Positions 28,913 to 37,574 of a DNA stretch of 64,000 nt are shown here, piece after piece; position 1 is the stretch's first letter, and the number at the start of each line of letters is the position of its first letter. This DNA is from Pseudoalteromonas arctica A 37-1-2 (GTDB taxonomy: Bacteria > Pseudomonadota > Gammaproteobacteria > Enterobacterales > Alteromonadaceae). The notes beneath the pieces are model-generated. The model saw only the letters and a program-made list of their open reading frames with translations. It was not told where the DNA came from and made no database searches. The DNA lies in NCBI RefSeq assembly GCF_000238395.3, contig NZ_CP011025.1, positions 3,472,001 to 3,536,000 on the forward strand, written 5' to 3'. The translations under genes were made by a program, and so were the position numbers.

Positions 28913-30178
28913 TTATTCTGCTATTGCCTCAATAATATCGTCACTGTATAAAACAGCATCCAGTAAAAAATTAAATATATCGCCAATGTGTAGCTCTGAG
29001 TTTATGTTGGCCAAATGGACCATAGCTTCATCTACATTATCTAATTCAAATTCTTTTATAAGCGATAAACAGTTTCCTAAAATGCCGCTCTCTAATAGTA
29101 ACGCATCAGATATAGCTGCATCTAAGGTAAACTCTTTAACTATGTCTTTTAAATCAGCATCTAAAATGGCATCAAGCACCGAGAACAAACCCACTAGATA
29201 CCCTTGCTCGGTCAGCTTTTTATTATTTTGCTCTAAAATAAGCGACATAAATTGAGCCCGCGTTAAAGCAAGCTTAGTTAATTCGGTTGGTTTTTCGACC
29301 CCCAACTCACTAATTGCTAATACACGAACAAATTGCCTTATTGTATCTTCACCTAAATAAATAACCGCTTGTGAAATAGACGTAATGACTAAATTTGCTT
29401 TTCCTGAACGCGCGTTAGCCAGCTTTAAAACCCTGGCTGTTATGGCTACATCTCTGGCCACTCGTTGATGAACTTCTTTAAAGCAAAGTTTTTGTTTTGC
29501 TGTAAAACGCAATAGATCAAAAACAGTTAACTTTGAAGGCTCTACACCTTTATACGTAATCATTTCTGGGCGAGAGAAAAAGAACCCCTGAAATAAATCA
29601 CAGCCTGCCAATTTTAATATATTAAATTGTTCATGCGTCTCTATTCGTTCAACAATTATTTTTGCATGTGGATTTGCGCGTTTTATTTTTTTAATGCGCA
29701 TATTGGTTTTAATAACCGGATCATCTATCTCAATTTTTATGTAATCAACATGTGCTAATAGTGGCTCCCATTTTGGATCGCCATCGTAATCATCAAGTGC
29801 AAAAACATACCCTTCTTTTTTAAGTTCTTGCACACGCTCAGCAACCGCAGGAATATTGCCCGTGCGCTCTACTATTTCAATAACACTATTTTCTGGCAAT
29901 AAAAGTTTGGGAAAGTTATCGAGAATAGTTTCTGATGACAAGTTTATAAAAGCTAAATGATGCGCGGTAAGTCTATCTAAACCTACCAACATTAATGCAT
30001 TAAAAAACAGGCGGCTTGTCGCATGCACATCAGAAGTGCCCACAGGAAACGCATTGTTGGCTGAGTCTCGATAAAGCAGTTCGTACGAGAAAACATTCTG
30101 GTCTATATCAAAAATAGGTTGCCGCGCGACAAACTGAGTTATTTTTTGTACCTCATCAGGTATGTTATTTAATTTCAC
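28913..30178 (-). CDS. EAL-HDOD signalling protein (YuxH family)
   Basis: A 421-residue cytosolic protein with an N-terminal EAL domain (about 10-200) and a C-terminal HDOD domain (about 205-400). The EAL part is degenerate: the signature is ELLYR, and the catalytic loop DDFGTG reads DDYDGDPKW, so c-di-GMP hydrolysis is unlikely. HDOD domains occur in regulators of motility and c-di-GMP-linked outputs such as CdgJ in Vibrio. It is the first gene of a two-gene unit with the PqiA-domain protein. Confidence 0.88.
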   Translation of the reverse strand: MKLNNIPDEVQKITQFVARQPIFDIDQNVFSYELLYRDSANNAFPVGTSDVHATSRLFFNALMLVGLDRLTAHHLAFINLSSETILDNFPKLLLPENSVIEIVERTGNIPAVAERVQELKKEGYVFALDDYDGDPKWEPLLAHVDYIKIEIDDPVIKTNMRIKKIKRANPHAKIIVERIETHEQFNILKLAGCDLFQGFFFSRPEMITYKGVEPSKLTVFDLLRFTAKQKLCFKEVHQRVARDVAITARVLKLANARSGKANLVITSISQAVIYLGEDTIRQFVRVLAISELGVEKPTELTKLALTRAQFMSLILEQNNKKLTEQGYLVGLFSVLDAILDADLKDIVKEFTLDAAISDALLLESGILGNCLSLIKEFELDNVDEAMVHLANINSELHIGDIFNFLLDAVLYSDDIIEAIAE

Positions 30179-30328
30179 TTGGCTCTAAACCTATAAATAA
30201 GAGATGGCAAAACAGCCAATAATATGTGTACTTTAATGCAACTCGCATAAGATAAACATAGTCGTCATTGCAAAAATGTTAAAATTACACAACACTAATA
30301 TAAAAATATTAATATAAAAGGTGGAGAT

Positions 30329-31078
30329 TTGGCTAACTTTATTCGGTTATTAGTACTGAGCCCTCTGCTATTTGTATTTTTTAGCTATGCCAGCATTAAC
30401 CCTACTCCCCTCAAATACAATGTTAGCGCGTCAGGTAGTCATTATCCATATTATACAAATGATCCAGAAAAGCCTGGTGTATTACCCGAAATTATTGAAA
30501 AAGCACTCGATGATGCAAATATTGCAGCTTCTCATATCGACCTACCCACAAAGCGTATTACCAAATATTTACAAGATGAAATAATCGATTTTGATGTTAT
30601 TTCATTAGAATGGCTCCCAAAGGATGAGAGAAATGACTCTCGTTATGTTTTTTCAGAGCCCCTTATTTATGCCACAGAAATGATTGTTACCTTGCCTCAA
30701 AATGCCCAGAACTGGCAAAACGCTGATAGCTTAAAGGGCAAAAATATAGGAACGGTACTAGGTTACTATTACTTTAATGACAACACCTTTGAGCGTGTTG
30801 ACTTTCCATCCGAGAAAGAACTTATGACCGCTCTATCAAGAAACCGTGTAGAAGCAGCGCTAATAGGTAAGTTAACTGCGCTCTATTGGGCAGAGCAGTT
30901 AGAGATAAACATTGCCTTTGGCGCACAGCATTCCCATGGTTTTTTAAGAATTCGCTTATTGAGCAAACATAAAGAATTATTGCCCCAAATAAACCTAGCA
31001 ATTAAAAACCTTCACGCTCAAGGATATATAAAAAGTATTGAAGATAAGTATATGAGTAATATACCCACACAAAATTAA
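30329..31078 (+). CDS. Periplasmic substrate-binding-like protein (SBP family 3 type), orphan, TTG start
   Basis: A 249-residue protein with a signal peptide (about 1-21, ending FFSYAS) followed by a family 3 solute-binding fold. Features include GVLPEIIEKALDDANI, the second-lobe segment LKGKNIGTVLGYYY, and the closing helix of the family near IEDKYM. The start is TTG at 30329, with aaagg seven bases upstream; no ATG fits before the conserved region. There are no transporter genes nearby. Together with the protein at 73-882 this makes two orphan binding-type proteins in the window. The role is unknown. Confidence 0.7.
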   Translation: MANFIRLLVLSPLLFVFFSYASINPTPLKYNVSASGSHYPYYTNDPEKPGVLPEIIEKALDDANIAASHIDLPTKRITKYLQDEIIDFDVISLEWLPKDERNDSRYVFSEPLIYATEMIVTLPQNAQNWQNADSLKGKNIGTVLGYYYFNDNTFERVDFPSEKELMTALSRNRVEAALIGKLTALYWAEQLEINIAFGAQHSHGFLRIRLLSKHKELLPQINLAIKNLHAQGYIKSIEDKYMSNIPTQN

Positions 31079-31156
31079 GGGACTAATGGCGCAGAGCTCG
31101 TGTTTTGGAGTATAATAGCAGCAAATGTTAACTCGACCAGAATCAGAAATAGCCCC

Positions 31157-31723
31157 ATGAGTATTGAAAAAGCCTTAATCGAACGTAGTAATAATCAATG
31201 TGAATTGTGTGCAGCCACCGAGAACTTATCTGTTTATGAAGTACCACCGGTAACTGAAACCCACTCAGATAAATGTATTTACACGTGTCAAACATGTAAA
31301 GATCAAATCGAGAATAACAGCGAAATAACGCCTACACATTGGCACTGTTTAAACGATAGCATGTGGAGCCAAACTCCTGCAGTACAAGTTGTAGCTTACA
31401 GAATGCTTTCGCGTTTAGCGCCTGATAATGGCTGGGCACAAGATGCGCTAGACATGATTTACCTTGAAGAAGACACGCTAACCTGGGCTAAAAAAGCACT
31501 TGCCGAAGATGACGATTTAAAGCATGTAGATAGCAACGGTGTAGTACTTCAAGCAGGCGATACTGTTACCCTAATTAAAGACTTAGACGTTAAAGGCAGT
31601 AGCCTTACCGCTAAACGTGGAACAGCTGTTCGTAATATTGGCCTAACCAGCAACCCTGAACATATTGAAGGGCGAGTTGACGGCCAGCGCATTGTTATTT
31701 TAACTAAGTTTGTTAAAAAATAA
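31157..31723 (+). CDS. PhnA-domain zinc-ribbon protein
   Basis: A 188-residue protein with an N-terminal zinc ribbon (CELC at about 15-18, then CIYTCQTC at about 41-48) and a C-terminal PhnA domain containing LQAGDTVTLIKDLDVKGSS and the ending KTKFVKK-like basic tail. Despite the name, this family is not shown to act in phosphonate breakdown. I chose the ATG at 31157 (MSIEKALIERS); the upstream ATG at 31100 adds unconserved residues. It is followed by a clean terminator and looks monocistronic. Confidence 0.85.
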   Translation: MSIEKALIERSNNQCELCAATENLSVYEVPPVTETHSDKCIYTCQTCKDQIENNSEITPTHWHCLNDSMWSQTPAVQVVAYRMLSRLAPDNGWAQDALDMIYLEEDTLTWAKKALAEDDDLKHVDSNGVVLQAGDTVTLIKDLDVKGSSLTAKRGTAVRNIGLTSNPEHIEGRVDGQRIVILTKFVKK

Positions 31724-31742
31724 TCGTTTGTTTTTAATTATT

Positions 31743-31766
31743 AAAGGCGCTAATGCGCCTTTTTTT
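31743..31766 (+). terminator. Rho-independent terminator of the PhnA-domain gene
   Basis: An 8-bp stem, aaaggcgc with gcgccttt, encloses taat and is followed by a long T-run. It starts 19 bp past the stop codon. Confidence 0.9.
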
Positions 31767-31844
31767 ATGTTTAAAATAAGTTAAGGAATGATTAAGTAAC
31801 TAGGTAATACACTAAGGACATAATATTGAGTAAGGATAACCAAC

Positions 31845-32663
31845 ATGGAAAAGCATCAAGCAGTATCTTCGCGTAAAAAGGCAGTTGCAGGGATTGGCTT
31901 ATTGGCGCTTAGCGCTTTTGCAGTAACTGGCTGCGGTGAGCAAACTAAATCGACTGAAAACACAGAAATTGCAGAAGCAATAACCAGCCTAACTATCCAA
32001 GCTAGCTACAAAGATCGCAGTATGCTTCGCCCTGGCTCGCAATTAATAGTTACGCTTTCCAATGTATCTAAAATGGATGTAAAAGCCGATATAATCACAC
32101 AAGAAGTGATTGATGTAACCCAAGCCCCGCCATTTACCGTTGAGCTAATTTATGATGCCAGCAAAATTAGCGATAAACATCGCTATAGCCTAAGCGCCAG
32201 AATTATAAATAAAGACAAAGTGCTTTACACAAGTACAACAAATCATGACCCGTTTGCAGAATCACAGTTAACTACCCCCTATAAAATTGAGCTTTCAAAA
32301 GTGTCGACTCAAAAACCCGATGTAACACTCACAAATACTTACTGGAAAGCAATAACAATAAATGCTCAAACTGTGAATGTTACAACTAAAGAACCATTCA
32401 TTCAGTTCAATAAAGACCACCGCGTTAATGGCTTTTTAGGCTGTAATAATTTTAGCGGAAGCTATAGTACCGAGCAGCAAACAATTACACTTAGTCAGCT
32501 AGCAAGTACAAAAAAGATGTGCTCGGATAATATGAGCCAAGAAGCGACTATGTCTGACGTACTTAGCAAAACTTCAAAGTGGGAAATAACAGGTGAATCA
32601 CTAAAACTTAAAAACAGTCGCGGTAATACACTTGCTACTTTTAGTGCGGTTTATTTTAATTAA
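31845..32663 (+). CDS. Lipoprotein with YbaY-type and META (HslJ-like) domains
   Basis: A 272-residue lipoprotein. The lipobox VTGC puts the lipidated cysteine at 30, after a long basic N-region. Residues about 45-150 match the YbaY/YscW-type beta domain (SQLIVTLSNVS, then the APPFTVELIYD and YSLSARI strands). Residues about 155-270 form a META domain (NTYWKAITI, GFLGCNNFSGSY, KKMC), as in heat-shock protein HslJ. Such proteins are envelope-associated and of unclear function; HslJ is linked to novobiocin tolerance. It is a single gene with its own terminator. Confidence 0.82.
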   Translation: MEKHQAVSSRKKAVAGIGLLALSAFAVTGCGEQTKSTENTEIAEAITSLTIQASYKDRSMLRPGSQLIVTLSNVSKMDVKADIITQEVIDVTQAPPFTVELIYDASKISDKHRYSLSARIINKDKVLYTSTTNHDPFAESQLTTPYKIELSKVSTQKPDVTLTNTYWKAITINAQTVNVTTKEPFIQFNKDHRVNGFLGCNNFSGSYSTEQQTITLSQLASTKKMCSDNMSQEATMSDVLSKTSKWEITGESLKLKNSRGNTLATFSAVYFN

Positions 32664-32717
32664 TATTTAGCTCCCTTATATAAATATTACCTAACACATT
32701 CGTATTGGTTTTAAATA

Positions 32718-32743
32718 AAATGCCCAGCAAAGCTGGGCATTTT
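32718..32743. terminator. Bidirectional terminator between convergent genes
   Basis: An 11-bp stem (aaatgcccagc with gctgggcattt) encloses a three-base loop, with T-rich tails on both strands. It serves the META lipoprotein gene and, from the other side, rlmJ. Confidence 0.88.
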
Positions 32744-32770
32744 ATTATTCGTTATAAGCGCTATTTAAAG

Positions 32771-33610
32771 TTACTCATCAACGAGTTGTTCACTTCTGTA
32801 AAAACCACTTGGCTCACTTAACAAACTAACAAGTTCAGGCATTATTGCATCCATTGTTTGCTTTAGCTTCCATGGAGGATTAATTACAATCATGCCCGAT
32901 GCTGTCATACCGTGTACATCAGTATCGGCTTCAGTGCCTAATTCAAATAACTGAATGTTGCGCATTCCTGAATCAATTAAGCCCTGCTCCATATTATCAA
33001 TGCGTTCTCTATCAACAACCGGATACCAAATCATGTAAGTACCTGTAGCAAAACGCTGATGAGCTTTAACTAAGGTTTTTACAACCGTTTCGTAGTCATC
33101 TTTAATTTCGTATGGAGGGTCAATTAACACACACGCTCTGCGAGATGCTGGTGGTAATAAACCAACTAAACCTGCAAAACCATCCTCTCCACGTACACGA
33201 ATAGATCGCTTACCTTGCATGTTTTCTTCAAGTAATAATAAATCGCGAGGGTGCAGTTCAAAAAACCAACCCTTATCTTGGCGGCGTAAGTAGTGCTCTG
33301 CAATTTTTGGTGAACCTGGATAAAACGCAAGTTCGTCAGTGTCGTTAAATGACTTAATTAATTCAATGTATTCATTAAGCTCAGCATGCTCACTTTTATG
33401 ATGCCAAAGTTTTTCAATACCATCTTGATACTCTTGCGTTTTTTGCGCATCGGCAGCTGCAAGTTCAAAAAAGCCAGCACCTGAATGTGTGTCTATATAA
33501 TCAAGCGGTTTATCTTTAATTGTTTGATAATTTAGCACTTGTGCCAGTACTAAGTGTTTAAGTACATCGGCAGGATTACCCGCATGAAATGAGTGTCTGT
33601 AACTAAGCAT
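32771..33610 (-). CDS. rlmJ: 23S rRNA (adenine(2030)-N6)-methyltransferase
   Basis: RlmJ methylates A2030 of 23S rRNA with S-adenosylmethionine. The 279-residue protein starts MLSYRHSFHAGNPADVLKH, diagnostic of the family. It has THSGAGFFEL for cofactor binding and the N6-adenine methylase motif DPPYE. It is monocistronic and divergent from the coiled-coil/zapA pair. Confidence 0.95.
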   Translation of the reverse strand: MLSYRHSFHAGNPADVLKHLVLAQVLNYQTIKDKPLDYIDTHSGAGFFELAAADAQKTQEYQDGIEKLWHHKSEHAELNEYIELIKSFNDTDELAFYPGSPKIAEHYLRRQDKGWFFELHPRDLLLLEENMQGKRSIRVRGEDGFAGLVGLLPPASRRACVLIDPPYEIKDDYETVVKTLVKAHQRFATGTYMIWYPVVDRERIDNMEQGLIDSGMRNIQLFELGTEADTDVHGMTASGMIVINPPWKLKQTMDAIMPELVSLLSEPSGFYRSEQLVDE

Positions 33611-33848
33611 TATTTATTTTCGCCATACGCAATTTAATATCGTAAGTGAACCATAAGCACTAGGCTTTGGCAACTTACACCAAGATAAGAGAGTGTTTAA
33701 GTGAACCATTTCTGAATGAAAAAGCCCATATGCTGAATTATCCCTTAACGCAAAAGAAAAATCAGCTAAAACCACCGTAAATGCTGGCAAATCAACACAC
33801 TTTGCTTTACATTTGCATGACATTAATTACAGTTATATGAGCGCCTTT

Positions 33849-34079
33849 ATGAATAACACTACTCTTCAACAACTCGAACAACTGATCGATTCTTTAATCG
33901 AACGTAATAACCAATTACAAACAGATGTTGTTACTTTAAAAGAACAGAACACTAAACTAAGCGATGACAACGAATTGCTACAACTTGAAGCTTTAGAAAA
34001 TGAAGAAAAGCAAAAAGATGCCAGCACTACTTTATCTGGTCTTCTTGATAAGTTACAAAGCGCACAACAGGCTAGCTAA
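33849..34079 (+). CDS. Short coiled-coil protein (TIGR02449 type), upstream of zapA
   Basis: A 76-residue protein made almost entirely of one coiled coil (LEQLIDSLIERNNQL through LQLEALENEEKQ). It resembles the TIGR02449 family encoded directly before zapA in gammaproteobacteria, and by composition the division protein ZapB. The start is uncertain: ATGs at 33813, 33837 and 33849 are in frame and none has a good ribosome site; I chose 33849 from the family length. Its stop overlaps the zapA start (TAATG), so translation is probably coupled. Confidence 0.78.
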   Translation: MNNTTLQQLEQLIDSLIERNNQLQTDVVTLKEQNTKLSDDNELLQLEALENEEKQKDASTTLSGLLDKLQSAQQAS

Positions 34080-34384
34080 TGTCTGAGCTGCAAAACCAGC
34101 GGGTCACTGTTGAGTTGCTAGGTAAAGAGCAGCAATTTGCTTGCCCTGAAGGGCAGGAAGATGCATTAATAGCAGCAGCTAAAAATCTAAATGACTTAGT
34201 TGAGCAAATGAAGCAACGCTCAACCGTTAGAAACGATCAAAAAGCCCTACTAATGGCAGCATTAAACTTAAGCCACGAATTGCTAGAAGCAAAAACACAG
34301 GCTACAGTTGAGCAACAGCATCAAGACCAAATGATTGATAAACTCAGTCAGCATTTGGCAAATGACCCCAAACACCAAAAATAA
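34079..34384 (+). CDS. zapA: Cell division protein ZapA
   Basis: ZapA binds and bundles FtsZ filaments at the division ring. The 101-residue protein (E. coli 109) has the N-terminal VTVELLGKEQQFACPEG domain, the conserved ALLMAALNLSHELL helix and a C-terminal coiled coil. Its ATG overlaps the stop codon of the preceding gene. In E. coli a 6S RNA gene follows zapA; here only about 60 bp and a terminator follow, so that RNA is not at this place. Confidence 0.93.
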   Translation: MSELQNQRVTVELLGKEQQFACPEGQEDALIAAAKNLNDLVEQMKQRSTVRNDQKALLMAALNLSHELLEAKTQATVEQQHQDQMIDKLSQHLANDPKHQK

Positions 34385-34405
34385 AAAGCGCATACTGCGC
34401 TTTTT
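34383..34405 (+). terminator. Terminator of the zapA unit
   Basis: A 9-bp stem (aaaaagcgc with gcgcttttt) encloses a five-base loop. It begins within the zapA stop region. Confidence 0.85.
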
Positions 34406-34447
34406 GTTTATTATTAAAGTAATTAAACATCAGCGTAGAGATAATAA

Positions 34448-35470
34448 ATGAAGTTAAAACTTTCAAACATAGCCTCTTTATGTAAGCACTTACTATTAGC
34501 ATGCACTTTATTATCAATAGTACCTAGCACCTATGCTGCCGTCACTTGGAATACAATAAACCCTCATATTCAGTTTTTAAAGCAACAAGACAAGCTTCGC
34601 TTTTACGACTCTAACCAAGTATTAATTGAAGGCGAAAAATGTGCCCTACTTGTTGATACGAGCGCCAATTTTGCTGCAGTTGAACAACTTGCTGAAGATT
34701 TAAAGAAACGCCTTAAAACACCCTTATGCTATTTAGTGGCTACCCACTACCATGACGATCACTTGCTAGGTATGGCGGTTATGCAAAATTTTTATCCTGA
34801 TGCCAAGCTCATTGTTCATCAGCAGGTAAATAAAAATTTTAACCTTTATCAAACAGCATATACCGACAAACTAGACACCTATGAAAAGAGCATTGAGCTG
34901 AGCTACCAACGATTAGCGAATGTGCCCAAAGAAGAGCAAGCTAAATGGCGAAATAAGTTAGAGCTTGCAAAAAAACGACTTTTTCGCTGGCAAGAATATC
35001 AACTTGGCGAACCGAAAATAACAATAGATAATCGTAAAACTATCGACCTTGGTGGTTTTGAGGTAACGCTTGAGCCGCAGCAAGCCCATACTAACGGTGA
35101 TTTAACTATTACTACCAATAATGGCAGTGTGCTGATTGGTGGCGATATCGTTGACTGGCTTCCTTACCCTGGACACGGTGAACTTAAAAGTTGGCAAACG
35201 TTGCTTAAGCAATATATTAACGACGAAAAGCTCACTATTATTTTACCTGGGCACGGCGGCACATTAACAAAAGAGCAGCTGAAACAGCCACTATCATTTT
35301 TAACAGCCATAACAGAGCACGTTAAAAACAATAAAGATCAAAGTATTGAGCAGTTAATGCTATCGTTTCCTGAATCAGTTATTGAGCCTTATAAACAAGA
35401 AGCGCTTAATATAAAATCGAGCAACTTCTTTTTACAAGCTGGCCTAAATCGCGCAAAAAGCGCAGAATAA
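34448..35470 (+). CDS. Exported metallo-beta-lactamase-fold hydrolase
   Basis: A 340-residue protein with a signal peptide (about 1-30, ending PSTYA). All metal motifs of the MBL fold are visible: THYHDDH (H100, H102, D104, H105), a histidine in QQAHTNGD, an aspartate in GGDIVDW and a histidine in LPGHGG. A zinc enzyme active in the periplasm is therefore likely. The region between the first and second motifs carries an extra helical insert of about 60 residues rich in K/E/Q. It could be a lactamase-like, lactonase-like or other hydrolase; the substrate cannot be told. The gene stands alone, 47 bp before mltD. Confidence 0.85.
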   Translation: MKLKLSNIASLCKHLLLACTLLSIVPSTYAAVTWNTINPHIQFLKQQDKLRFYDSNQVLIEGEKCALLVDTSANFAAVEQLAEDLKKRLKTPLCYLVATHYHDDHLLGMAVMQNFYPDAKLIVHQQVNKNFNLYQTAYTDKLDTYEKSIELSYQRLANVPKEEQAKWRNKLELAKKRLFRWQEYQLGEPKITIDNRKTIDLGGFEVTLEPQQAHTNGDLTITTNNGSVLIGGDIVDWLPYPGHGELKSWQTLLKQYINDEKLTIILPGHGGTLTKEQLKQPLSFLTAITEHVKNNKDQSIEQLMLSFPESVIEPYKQEALNIKSSNFFLQAGLNRAKSAE

Positions 35471-35516
35471 CTCAACACAACGGATTGTGTTAAAATAATA
35501 AAAGGAATTTACAAAA

Positions 35517-36998
35517 GTGATCACTATGCGCAGTTTGGTTTTATGTTGTTTGGGTATTTTGTTATTTGGTTGTCAATCAACGGAGCAAGAACCACAAGAA
35601 GCTCCACAAATATTTACTCATTTTGAGCCTGACTATTATACTTATGATATTGACGAGGAAGTAGCTCAAACGCCCCAAGTTAGTGAGCACGTTACGCCAC
35701 TTCAATTCAAAAAAACAATCGTAAAAAAGCGCCCACCAAAAACCACCGATCTGTGGGTGCATATAGCCAACAATCTACACTTTACGGTTTATCAAAATCG
35801 CGCGTTAAAAAAGCGTATCAGCTGGTACGCAAAGCAACCTAACTACTTGCAAACTGTGAGTAAACGCGCAGCGCCTTACCTGTATCATATCGTAAAAAAA
35901 ATTGAGCAAAAGCAACTACCTATGGAGCTCGCTTTACTACCATTTGTAGAAAGCGATTTTAGACCAACGATAGCCTCATCACAGCAAGCTGTTGGTGTTT
36001 GGCAGTTAGTTGGCGCAACAGCGCATCACTTTGGAGTTAAGTCAGACCAATGGTACGACGGGCGCCAAGACGTACTTGCTTCAACCGATGCAGCGCTTGA
36101 TTACTTAAGCTACTTACATAAACGCTTTGATGGTAATTGGCTACATGCTTTGGCTGCTTATAACAGTGGTGAGGGCCGCGTTAAACGCGCAATCGAAAAA
36201 AACAAAAAGCGCGGTAAAAGCACCGATTACTGGTCACTCAGTCTGCCAAAAGAAACCGCCGACTACGTACCCAAGTTACTCGCTTTAAGCTATTTAGTTA
36301 AGCACCCACAAAAGGGCATTAAACGCCCAAAGCTTGCATATAAGCCATTTACAACACAGATGAATATAGGCCAGCAGTTCGACTTTTCAGTCATCGCTAA
36401 GCTCTCTGGTATAGGTTCAAAGCAGTTACACGCGATTAATCAGGGATATTTAAAAAATCAAAGCTCACCTAACGGGCCGCATACTTTACTGCTGCCTATA
36501 GGGCAAGAGGCCTTATTAAAAAGTCAGTTTTTTAAATCAAACTTTGCTGGAGAGTACATCGTTAAACAAAACGACACGCTTTACGGTATTGCTAGACGTT
36601 TTAGTATGTCGGTAAAAGCTTTAAAACAACTTAATAACAAAAATAATAATTTAATAGGCGTTGGAGAAAAGTTATTAGTTGGACAACCTAAAACCCTGCC
36701 AAGCACATTAACAGTTGATTACAAAATTAGCCCTTATTTAGAACACCAAGAGATTGCGATTCCCACCATTGAAATAGATTACGAAGTTAAGTCGGGCGAT
36801 AGCCTTTGGAGTATAAGTCAGCTTTACGATGTACCCCATAGCGACTTGGCAAAATGGAACAAACTCTCTGCATCGAGCATTTTAAAGCCTGGTACTCAAT
36901 TAGTACTGTTTATACCACAGGCTGAAAAGCAAAAAGCAGCCCCAACAAAAAAAGATTTTCTGCTAAATTTACAAAAAACACTAAATCAGCCACGTTAA
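35517..36998 (+). CDS. mltD: Membrane-bound lytic murein transglycosylase D
   Basis: MltD cleaves peptidoglycan glycan strands to 1,6-anhydro ends. The 493-residue lipoprotein (lipobox LFGC, Cys19) has an SLT catalytic domain (about 125-270) with the catalytic Glu145 in FVESDF and the conserved AAYNSGEGRVKRAI, followed by two LysM domains (about 343-386 and 422-468) that bind peptidoglycan. The start is GTG at 35517, ten bases after AAGGA; the in-frame ATG at 35526 is 19 bases away and less well placed. It is separated from slyD by 66 bp. Confidence 0.93.
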   Translation: MITMRSLVLCCLGILLFGCQSTEQEPQEAPQIFTHFEPDYYTYDIDEEVAQTPQVSEHVTPLQFKKTIVKKRPPKTTDLWVHIANNLHFTVYQNRALKKRISWYAKQPNYLQTVSKRAAPYLYHIVKKIEQKQLPMELALLPFVESDFRPTIASSQQAVGVWQLVGATAHHFGVKSDQWYDGRQDVLASTDAALDYLSYLHKRFDGNWLHALAAYNSGEGRVKRAIEKNKKRGKSTDYWSLSLPKETADYVPKLLALSYLVKHPQKGIKRPKLAYKPFTTQMNIGQQFDFSVIAKLSGIGSKQLHAINQGYLKNQSSPNGPHTLLLPIGQEALLKSQFFKSNFAGEYIVKQNDTLYGIARRFSMSVKALKQLNNKNNNLIGVGEKLLVGQPKTLPSTLTVDYKISPYLEHQEIAIPTIEIDYEVKSGDSLWSISQLYDVPHSDLAKWNKLSASSILKPGTQLVLFIPQAEKQKAAPTKKDFLLNLQKTLNQPR

Positions 36999-37064
36999 GT
37001 TTATAAACAAGTATATTTCGCGTAAAATTGCGCCCTAACATAGTTATTATTTTAAGAGACAAGC

Positions 37065-37553
37065 ATGCAAATTAGCAAAAATTCAGCAGTTGAATTTCAT
37101 TACACCCTTAGCGAAGCGGGCGAGCAAATTGAAAGTAGCACAAACGAAGCGCCACTTACTTACATTCATGGCAGCGAAGGTATGCTTCCTGGTTTAGAAA
37201 AAGCACTTGAAGGCAAAGAAGCTGGCGAAAAATTTAGTGTAACTCTAGAGCCAAGTGAATCATACGGCGAGCGTGTTGATGACTTAATTCAGCGTATCCC
37301 GCTTAAGCATCTACAAGGCGATGTTAAAGTATGGAAACCAGGTATGACAGCAATGGTTAGCTCTAACCAAGGTCGTCATCAGGTTACTATTGTTAAGGTT
37401 GGTCGTTTTAACGCAGATTGTGATTTAAACCACCCATTTGCTGGTAAAACGCTAACGTTTGACGTTGAAGTTATATCAGTACGTGAAGCAACAAGTGAAG
37501 AAGTTTCTCACGGACACGTGCACGCTGAAGGCGGCTGTGGTCACTCTCACTAG
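37065..37553 (+). CDS. slyD: FKBP-type peptidyl-prolyl isomerase SlyD
   Basis: A cytosolic prolyl isomerase and chaperone. At 162 residues it is shorter than E. coli SlyD (196). The FKBP part opens FHYTLSEAGEQIESS and has the conserved LPGLEKALEGKEAGEKF, and the insert-in-flap domain follows. The tail HGHVHAEGGCGHSH is a short metal-binding sequence, as in nickel-handling SlyD but reduced. It is followed by the SDR gene after 21 bp, so the two may be co-transcribed. Confidence 0.93.
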   Translation: MQISKNSAVEFHYTLSEAGEQIESSTNEAPLTYIHGSEGMLPGLEKALEGKEAGEKFSVTLEPSESYGERVDDLIQRIPLKHLQGDVKVWKPGMTAMVSSNQGRHQVTIVKVGRFNADCDLNHPFAGKTLTFDVEVISVREATSEEVSHGHVHAEGGCGHSH

Positions 37554-37574
37554 TTAGCAATAAAGGAAGTAAGT

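Noticed and set aside
33614..33823. 69-codon minus-strand frame between rlmJ and the coiled-coil gene
   Set aside because: It has a Cys-rich beginning but no recognisable domain, and it fills the divergent promoter region. Not supported as a gene.
34385..34447. 6S RNA (ssrS) expected after zapA
   Set aside because: Only about 60 bp are available and a terminator occupies part of them; 6S RNA is about 180 nt.
35474..35491. 7-bp hairpin aacacaa/ttgtgtt after the MBL-fold gene
   Set aside because: The stem is short and A/T-rich with no T-run; too weak to call a terminator.
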